Source: Verrucomicrobiota bacterium
GTDB lineage: Bacteria > Verrucomicrobiota > Verrucomicrobiia > CAIQCK01
NCBI GenBank assembly: GCA_016235595.1
Contig: JACRJX010000026.1
Coordinates: 115,131 to 179,130 of the forward strand
Direction of reading: 5' to 3'
DNA: 64,000 nt
Shown piece by piece: positions 54,001-61,740 of the stretch. Numbering within the stretch: position 1 is the stretch's first letter; each line of letters starts with the position of its first letter. The notes below the pieces were generated by a model. It ran no database searches. It was not told where the DNA came from and saw nothing but the letters and a program-made list of their open reading frames with translations. Both the position numbers and the translations under genes were made by a program.

Positions 54001-54205
54001 CTTCCAGAGTCACATTCGGCGCCATCGTCCAGATGTAGCCCGCCATGGCAATGGCGAACGCCGCCGCCGCCGCCATCCAGTCGCACTTGCGGAACAACTT
54101 GAAGGATGCCACCGGTGCCGGCGCTGGCGCGGGAATTTCCACGACCGCCGCGATTGCCGGTTTCACAGCCTTCGCGCTGCCGCCTGCTGCACGTTGGTTT
54201 GCCAT
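51032..54205 (-). CDS. DUF2723 membrane protein (GT-C/PMT-like) with C-terminal TPR region
   Basis: A 1057-residue protein. The DUF2723 hallmark is near the N-terminus: [37 protein letters not shown], an acidic loop after the first membrane helix like that of protein O-mannosyltransferases. A dozen or more hydrophobic helices extend to ~600, then a soluble region. From ~830, tandem helices ([89 protein letters not shown]) form TPRs. The ATG at 54205 has GAGG upstream; the frame to 54253 is less credible. It could glycosylate secreted proteins, but the activity is not established for the family. Confidence 0.8.
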   Translation of the reverse strand: [1057 protein letters not shown]

Positions 54206-54315
54206 AATCCTGATCCTCGGAAAAGTGAGTCGTGACTGTAGAGACTGCCGCACATCGGGTCAATACGGGTTTTTAGTCAACAACCGGGTCTAAAACGTTC
54301 AAAACAATCTTCCAT

Positions 54316-56073
54316 CTATTGGCCAATTGGCGGGTCCGTCCACTTGCCGTGTTCCTTGATCAAGCCTACCAGACGGTCCACAGCTTCGGCTTCGGGGATG
54401 TTGAACTTCACGCACGTCTTGCCGACGTAGAGGTTCACCTTGCCGGGCGCGCCCCCGACGTAACCAAAATCGGCGTCGGCCATTTCGCCGAGACCATTCA
54501 CGATGCAGCCCATGACGGCGATCTTCACGCCCTTGAGGTGGTGCGTGTGTTTCTTGATCCGTGCGGTCACGGTCTGAAGGTTAAACAGCGTGCGGCCGCA
54601 GCTTGGACAGGCCACATACTCCGCCTTGAACGACCGGCTGCCGGTCGCTTGCAGGATGTTGTAGGCCAGCCGCAGGGCCGCCTCCGCGTTCATCTCGCTC
54701 CGCACCAGGATCGCGTCGCCGATGCCGTCGCAGATCAGTGCGCCTGCCATCGTCGCTGCGTGGAGCATTGCATCGACGGAACCCAGCATGTCCATCGAAG
54801 GCTTCAAGACGTCCTTCAGCAGAATCTGCGCGCGACAGCCACGAGCGTCCAGCTTCGCCGCGAGGATGCGGTAGGCAACGATCGGGTTGAGCGGCAGGTC
54901 GTCCTTCACGGCCACCAGATGGTTGTCGGAAACCTTGCTCAAGTCGTCCTTGAGCGGATTCACTTCCACCACGCCGCACCGCTCGTATACCAATTCCGGC
55001 TGTGTGTCGCCGAGTTGCGCCTGTTTGGGCGAGAGCCAGTCGAATTGCGCATTGGTCACGCAGACGCGGATGAGGTTATCGCCACCCACTTTCGTTGAAT
55101 TGACAGTCAGTTCGCGCGTTGGCCGCCGGACGTAGTTGAACGGGTCGCGCGCCTCCTTCACATCCGATGCGATCGCGTGCGCCGGCCGTTTGGGCTTCTC
55201 ATTGAACTTCTTCACCAGCGCGTAAGCCACGGGAATCTCGTGAACGCTGTCTTCCGTCAGGGACACGCGCACCGTATCGCCGATGCCGTCCTCAAGCAGA
55301 GCGCCGATGCCGACGGCGGACTTGATGCGGCCATCCTCACCTTCACCGGCTTCGGTGACGCCGAGGTGCAGCGGATAGTCCCAGCCCTGCTCGTCCAGCC
55401 GCGCCGCCAGCAGGCGATACGCCGCAATGACCACCTTGACGTTCGATGCCTTCATCGAGAAGACAAGATCGTGGTAGTCGTGTTTGCGGCAGATGCGCGC
55501 GAACTCCAGCGCGCTCTCGACCATGCCTGCTGGCGTGTCGCCAAAACGATTCAAGATGCGGTCAGAGAGGGAACCGTGGTTGGTGCCGATGCGCATGGCG
55601 CGGCCAAGCCGCTTGCACTCCAGCACGAGCGGTGTGAAAGCCGACTCCATCCGCGCCAGTTCCTCCTCGTAGATGGCGTCGGTGTATTCCTTGACGACAA
55701 ACTTTTTCTTGTCGGCATAGTTGCCGGGATTGATGCGGATTTTTTCCACCCACTTCACCGCTTCCATTGCCGCCTCCGGCTTGAAGTGGATGTCGGCAAC
55801 GACCGGCGTGGAGTAGCCGCGTTTGCGCAGCGCGGCGACGAAATCCTTCAGCTTCTTCGCGTCGTTTACGGTCGGCGCGGTCAGGCGGATGATCTCACAG
55901 CCGGCATCGAGGATGGGCAGTGCCTCGGCGACACACGCCTCCGTGTTCATCGTGTCCGAGGTCAGCATGCTCTGGACGCGAATGGGGTTGTTGCCGCCGA
56001 TGCCAACGCCGCCTACCCGCACCTCGCGCGTCTTGCGACGGCGATAACCAAACGGACTGTAACAGTAGTTCAT
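54316..56073 (-). CDS. ispG: 4-hydroxy-3-methylbut-2-en-1-yl diphosphate synthase, large form
   Basis: A 585-residue enzyme, longer than the ~370 of E. coli because it carries the inserted domain found in plants, Chlamydiae and Bacteroidetes. The TIM barrel starts at VRVGGVGIGGNNPIRVQSM and includes VADIHFKPEAAMEAV and RINPGNYADKKK. The 4Fe-4S part is at the end: CPSCGRT and VMGCIVNGLGEMADADFGYVGG. It makes HMBPP in the MEP isoprenoid pathway. It overlaps rseP by four bases (ATGA), and dxr from the same pathway is two genes upstream. Confidence 0.95.
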   Translation of the reverse strand: MNYCYSPFGYRRRKTREVRVGGVGIGGNNPIRVQSMLTSDTMNTEACVAEALPILDAGCEIIRLTAPTVNDAKKLKDFVAALRKRGYSTPVVADIHFKPEAAMEAVKWVEKIRINPGNYADKKKFVVKEYTDAIYEEELARMESAFTPLVLECKRLGRAMRIGTNHGSLSDRILNRFGDTPAGMVESALEFARICRKHDYHDLVFSMKASNVKVVIAAYRLLAARLDEQGWDYPLHLGVTEAGEGEDGRIKSAVGIGALLEDGIGDTVRVSLTEDSVHEIPVAYALVKKFNEKPKRPAHAIASDVKEARDPFNYVRRPTRELTVNSTKVGGDNLIRVCVTNAQFDWLSPKQAQLGDTQPELVYERCGVVEVNPLKDDLSKVSDNHLVAVKDDLPLNPIVAYRILAAKLDARGCRAQILLKDVLKPSMDMLGSVDAMLHAATMAGALICDGIGDAILVRSEMNAEAALRLAYNILQATGSRSFKAEYVACPSCGRTLFNLQTVTARIKKHTHHLKGVKIAVMGCIVNGLGEMADADFGYVGGAPGKVNLYVGKTCVKFNIPEAEAVDRLVGLIKEHGKWTDPPIGQ

Positions 56074-57449
56074 TTCTGCTGCGGCTTCGTGATCTGTTCC
56101 ACGGCGTTCGTCTCGGTCGTCTTGCCGGGCATGATGCTCGGTTTGATCATCCGCCAGAGATCGTTCAGGTTGATGTAAAGAAGGAAAACGATCAAGACAC
56201 TGGCAAACGCCGTCCAGGTGCCGCGAACGAACCGCCCATTTAACGGCTTCCGGCGGAACCACTCTGCGAGCGCGAACAAGATGTGGCCGCCGTCAATCAC
56301 CGGGATTGGCAGCAGGTTCAGAATGGCGAGGTTGATGTTCACCAACAGGGTCACGTCGAGGCCGTTCATGAAGCTCTCTTTGATCCCGCGCGTGATGGCC
56401 TGGGCGATTCCTGGAATCCCGCTCATCTTCGAGGGCGTGATGCCGGTCTGGCCCGGATTGAGCAGCGCCTGCAACACGCGGATGGTTTTGTAAACGTGCC
56501 GCTCGATCTGTTCGATCGGCACGCGGTACACCATCACTTTCGGGGCGTAGGGGTCCCAGCCGAGTCTCACACCGATGCGGCCGCGACTTAGCGCACTGTC
56601 GTAAAACGGCGTGATGGTTGTCTCCATGGGTTTGCCTCGACGCTCGAACTTCAACGACAACGGCTTCCCGGCACTGTGGATGAGGAGGTCGCGCAACTGG
56701 CTGACGTTCAACACCGGCACATCGGTTACGCTAAGAATCTTGTCGCCAATCTTCAGCCCCACTTTCTCCGCCGGCGCGCCAGGTTCCAGGAAGACGATGT
56801 AGGTGGCGTTGCCCAACTCGAATTCCGGAATGCGGAAGCCCTCTTCGGGATTGCGCTTCGGCTCGATCAGCAGGTGCATCTTCCGGCCCCCGCGATCCAC
56901 CACGAACGGAATCCTGGTGTGCGTGCTGGTGATGACCATCTCGTAAACGTCTTCCAGGTTGGCAACCTTGTAGCCGTCCACGCGCTCGATCTTGTCGCCT
57001 GGCCGCAAACCGGCGGCGTATTCGGAAGAGGTGTCGGGCACCTTGGTGACCACCAGCATCTCCGGACGCTCGTCGGAAGGGATGCCAGCCACCCAGATGA
57101 TCATGGCGAGCACGATGGCAAACGCGAAGTTCATCGCCGGGCCGGCCAACGCAACAACGATCTTGGTCAACGGCGTGACCGGCGGCATCGGCTCGTCGGG
57201 GTCGCTCTTGCCTTCAAGCATCTCCGCCGGATTCATCTGCGGCAGCAGCACATAACCGCCAAGCGGAAACCAACTGATGCGGTATTCGACGCCGTCCACC
57301 GTCTTCTTCCAGATCGCCGGGCCGAACCCGATGGAGAAGCACTTCACCACCATGCCACGACGTCGTGCCATCCAGAAGTGGCCGAGCTCGTGAATGAAAA
57401 TCGAGGCCCCCACCAACAGGAGCATTGCGATAAAAGCAAATATGTCCAT
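56070..57449 (-). CDS. rseP: RIP metalloprotease RseP (site-2 protease)
   Basis: A 459-residue membrane protease. The zinc site HELGH is at 20-24 in IFIHELGHFWMARR, and the second motif NLLPIPVIDGGH occurs near the C-terminus. Two PDZ-like regions lie between (VTKVPDTSSEYAAGLRPGDKIERVDG and FLEPGAPAEKVGLKIGDKILSV). It cleaves membrane-embedded anti-sigma factors. The ATG at 57449 overlaps the dxr stop (TAATG), so the GTG-based longer start is rejected. Confidence 0.94.
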   Translation of the reverse strand: MDIFAFIAMLLLVGASIFIHELGHFWMARRRGMVVKCFSIGFGPAIWKKTVDGVEYRISWFPLGGYVLLPQMNPAEMLEGKSDPDEPMPPVTPLTKIVVALAGPAMNFAFAIVLAMIIWVAGIPSDERPEMLVVTKVPDTSSEYAAGLRPGDKIERVDGYKVANLEDVYEMVITSTHTRIPFVVDRGGRKMHLLIEPKRNPEEGFRIPEFELGNATYIVFLEPGAPAEKVGLKIGDKILSVTDVPVLNVSQLRDLLIHSAGKPLSLKFERRGKPMETTITPFYDSALSRGRIGVRLGWDPYAPKVMVYRVPIEQIERHVYKTIRVLQALLNPGQTGITPSKMSGIPGIAQAITRGIKESFMNGLDVTLLVNINLAILNLLPIPVIDGGHILFALAEWFRRKPLNGRFVRGTWTAFASVLIVFLLYINLNDLWRMIKPSIMPGKTTETNAVEQITKPQQK

Positions 57450-58591
57450 TAACACAACTTGGCAGCCTCCTCTCGCGCCCAGCGATCCGCTTCCAGGATC
57501 GGCGCGAGCGTTTTTGCATGCACCACGCGGTGCTTGTTCATGACGGTTTCAACCATCGCCCAAATCTGCGGGAACCGGATGCGGCCCTGCATAAAGGCCG
57601 GCACCGCCACTTCGTTGGCGGCGTTCAACACCGCCGGCATCGTGCCGCCGGCCCGGGCAGCCTCGCGCGCCAGGCGCAGCGCGGGAAACTTCTCCGCGTC
57701 GGGCGTCTCGAACGTGAGGGGCTGGAGCGACGGAAAATTCGTGGGTGGCAGCGAGTTCTGCCGGCGCCGCGGATAGGTGAAGGCGTATTGGATCGGGTAG
57801 CGCATGTCAGGCGCGCTAAGCTGGGCGATGACCGAGCCGTCGAGAAACTCCACCATCGAGTGGATGATGCTTTGGGGATGAACCACCACATCCAACCGGT
57901 CCATTTCCAGCCCGAACAACCAGCGCGCTTCGATCATTTCCAGACACTTGTTGAACAAGCTCGCGGAATCGATGGTGATTTTGCTGCCCATGTTCCATGT
58001 CGGATGACGCAGCGCATCCGCGGCGGTGACACGCTCCAGTTCGTCCCGGGTCTTCTTGCGGAACGGCCCGCCCGAGGCGGTCAGCAGCAAGCGGCGTACA
58101 TCTTCCATCTTGCGTCCTTCGAGGCACTGGAAAATCGCGCTGTGCTCGCTGTCCACGGGCAGCACCTTGACGCCGTGTTTCCTGGCCTCGCGCATCACGA
58201 TCTCGCCAGCCATCACGAGAATCTCCTTCGACGCCACGGCGAGATCCTTGCCGGCGCGGATGGCGGCGAGCGCTGGTTGCAGGCCGGCCGTACCGACGAT
58301 GGCCACGAGCACCATGTCCGCTTCCGGCATCGTCGCCAGATCGATGAGGCCCTGTTCGCCGCTGAGGCATTTCATGCGCGGCGGCAGCCGGCGCTGCAAC
58401 TCGGCGGCGGCGGCCGCGTCATACATCGCGACGGCCTTGGGTTTGATGGCGCGCACCTGCGCTTCAACCTCGTCAACGCGCGAGCGCGCAGCGAGGCCGA
58501 TCAAGCGCACTTCGTCGCGCAGGTCGGCGACCACTTTCAGTGTGCTCTGGCCTATTGAGCCAGAGCTTCCAAGCAAGACCACGTTTTTCAT
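57449..58591 (-). CDS. dxr: 1-deoxy-D-xylulose-5-phosphate reductoisomerase
   Basis: A 380-residue enzyme, normal length. The NADPH motif GSSGSIGQSTLKVV is at the start, followed by LAVASKEILVMAGE, LPVDSEHSAIFQCL, LLTASGGPF and NMGSKITIDSASLFNKCLEMIEA, the metal and substrate-binding segments. It makes MEP in isoprenoid synthesis. The start overlaps the cdsA stop by one base (TGATG). Confidence 0.95.
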   Translation of the reverse strand: MKNVVLLGSSGSIGQSTLKVVADLRDEVRLIGLAARSRVDEVEAQVRAIKPKAVAMYDAAAAAELQRRLPPRMKCLSGEQGLIDLATMPEADMVLVAIVGTAGLQPALAAIRAGKDLAVASKEILVMAGEIVMREARKHGVKVLPVDSEHSAIFQCLEGRKMEDVRRLLLTASGGPFRKKTRDELERVTAADALRHPTWNMGSKITIDSASLFNKCLEMIEARWLFGLEMDRLDVVVHPQSIIHSMVEFLDGSVIAQLSAPDMRYPIQYAFTYPRRRQNSLPPTNFPSLQPLTFETPDAEKFPALRLAREAARAGGTMPAVLNAANEVAVPAFMQGRIRFPQIWAMVETVMNKHRVVHAKTLAPILEADRWAREEAAKLC

Positions 58592-59469
58592 CAGGTATGT
58601 AAGATAAGCCGAAAGAAAGCGTATAGAGTCGGGGCTGTAAAGAGCAAGCTGTCAATCAAGTCCAGAATGCCGCCGATGCCCGGCAGCCACTGGCCGGAGT
58701 CCTTCACCTGCGCTTCCCGCTTGATGACTGACTCCGCCAGGTCGCCCACGATGGCCACGATGCCGAGCAATGCGCCCGCGATGGCGGCCGTCAGCGGAGT
58801 CATTTTTAGTTGCACGAGCGATTCCTGGAACAAGTAGAACGCGCCCCAGCCCGCCAACGCCGCGACGACGACGGCACCAACGGTGCCTTCCCAGGTCTTC
58901 TTCGGACTGATGCGTGGGATGAGCTTATGGCGGCCGATGAGCGACCCGATTACATAGGCGCCGGCGTCGCTGAATTTGGTGACGAGGATTAGATAGAACA
59001 CCGCGTATTTGCCGTGAAACATCATCCGTCCGCCATCCAGTTCGATGCCAGGATGGATGTAGTGAATCTTCGTGATGAAGTTGAACAGCCAGCTCACATA
59101 GACCAGCCCGAACAGCGTCGCCGCCATCGTGGTGATGGGGGAGGGGTTGTTCTTGTCCATCATCACCCGCACAAAGACGCCGAGCACTGCCACGCAAAGG
59201 ATGCCGGACTCAAACGCATACGAGCGCGGCGAAACCACGCCGTGCTTGAAGAAAAACCAGCTTCCTGTCAGCAGCAGAAAACCGGTCACGAGACCCAGGA
59301 CCTTGAATACCCGCAGCTTCGCCTGCTCCAGGATGCCGTAGCATTCCCATAGCGCGAGCGAGCCAAACAGCGCCAGCAGCAGCCAGCTGCAGAACGGTGG
59401 AGCGACGAACACCGCCGCCAGCACCAGCGCCCACATGATGACTGTGCTTACGAGTCGTTGAAGAAACAT
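58591..59469 (-). CDS. cdsA: Phosphatidate cytidylyltransferase
   Basis: A 292-residue protein with about eight membrane helices. The CDP-diglyceride synthase signature is near the C-terminus: SVIKREAQVKDSGQWLPGIG followed by GILDLID. The family pattern has PGHGGxxDRxD, so the His and Arg are replaced by Ile and Leu here. SPKKTWEGTVG is the other conserved segment. It makes CDP-diacylglycerol for phospholipid synthesis. The ATG at 59469 is one base after the uppS stop; the longer frame overlaps uppS and is less likely. Confidence 0.9.
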   Translation of the reverse strand: MFLQRLVSTVIMWALVLAAVFVAPPFCSWLLLALFGSLALWECYGILEQAKLRVFKVLGLVTGFLLLTGSWFFFKHGVVSPRSYAFESGILCVAVLGVFVRVMMDKNNPSPITTMAATLFGLVYVSWLFNFITKIHYIHPGIELDGGRMMFHGKYAVFYLILVTKFSDAGAYVIGSLIGRHKLIPRISPKKTWEGTVGAVVVAALAGWGAFYLFQESLVQLKMTPLTAAIAGALLGIVAIVGDLAESVIKREAQVKDSGQWLPGIGGILDLIDSLLFTAPTLYAFFRLILHT

Positions 59470-59470
59470 G

Positions 59471-60190
59471 TCAGGTTGGTTTGACGCCACCAAATCGGCG
59501 CTGGCGTTTCCGGTAATCCTCCAGCGCTTTCAAGAACTCCGGCTTGCGAAAATCCGGCCACAACGTCGGCGTGATCCAAATCTCTGTATAGGAAGTCTGC
59601 CACAGCAGAAAATTGCTCAACCGCATCTCGCCGCTCGTGCGAATCAACAGGTCCGGATCGGGGAACGGCGCGGTATAGAGCGACGCAGCGATCGTTTCCT
59701 CATCGATTTGATTTGGCAACAGCCGTCCCTCCTGCACCTCTGTTGCGATCTTCCGCACACCGTCCACCATCTCAGTGCGGCCGCCGTAGCTCAGCGCGAG
59801 GATCAGCGTCAGGCCGGTGTTTTTTGCCGTCAGTCGCTGCGTCTCAGCGAGCTGTTTCTGCGAATGCTCCGGCAGGTCGGTCAGCCGGCCGATGGCTTCG
59901 AGCCGCACGTTGTTCTTGTTCAACGTGCCGATTTCGTCCTTGAGAAACTTGGTCAGCAGCCGCATCAGCGCGGAGGTTTCCTCGCGCGGCCGGCGCCAGT
60001 TCTCGATGGAGAACGCGTAGAGTGTCAGGAATTGCACGCCGACCTCGCCCGCCGCCGTCACGATCTCCCGCGCGCTGGTCGAGCCGGCGCGATGGCCCTC
60101 GATACGCGGCAAACCGCGTTCCCGCGCCCAACGACCGTTGCCGTCCATGATGATCGCAACGTGGCGCGGAATGTTTTTGGCTTCGGTCAT
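59471..60190 (-). CDS. uppS: Isoprenyl (undecaprenyl) diphosphate synthase
   Basis: A 239-residue cis-prenyltransferase, normal length. HVAIIMDGNGRWARERGLPR holds the metal Asp, FSIENWRRPREE the substrate loop, ALSYGGRTEMVDG and DLLIRTSGEMRLSNFLLWQ the C-terminal motifs. It makes the lipid carrier for peptidoglycan. The ATG at 60190 gives the conserved start; a GTG at 60208 is also possible. It begins 30 bases after purA. Confidence 0.94.
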   Translation of the reverse strand: MTEAKNIPRHVAIIMDGNGRWARERGLPRIEGHRAGSTSAREIVTAAGEVGVQFLTLYAFSIENWRRPREETSALMRLLTKFLKDEIGTLNKNNVRLEAIGRLTDLPEHSQKQLAETQRLTAKNTGLTLILALSYGGRTEMVDGVRKIATEVQEGRLLPNQIDEETIAASLYTAPFPDPDLLIRTSGEMRLSNFLLWQTSYTEIWITPTLWPDFRKPEFLKALEDYRKRQRRFGGVKPT

Positions 60191-60220
60191 GGCAACTCTT
60201 GCATCCACTTCACGACAGCT

Positions 60221-61579
<1,359 letters not shown>

Positions 61580-61740
61580 TCATCTCTCTTAGTTGCCCGC
61601 AGACATTAACCAGAGCCGCGAAACAGTGTCAACGGTGAAGGGAAGGGGAATCCGGAGTTAAGAATGACGAGTTAAGAGTTTGAGATTCGTTGGCACCGGG
61701 CACGGGCATCCCTGTGGCCAGCAGCGCCGATGAGCGGGGT

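Noticed and set aside
54206..54315. TTGACT-containing promoter between ispG and the DUF2723 gene
   Set aside because: A TTGACT is visible on the minus strand but no acceptable -10 lies at the right distance.
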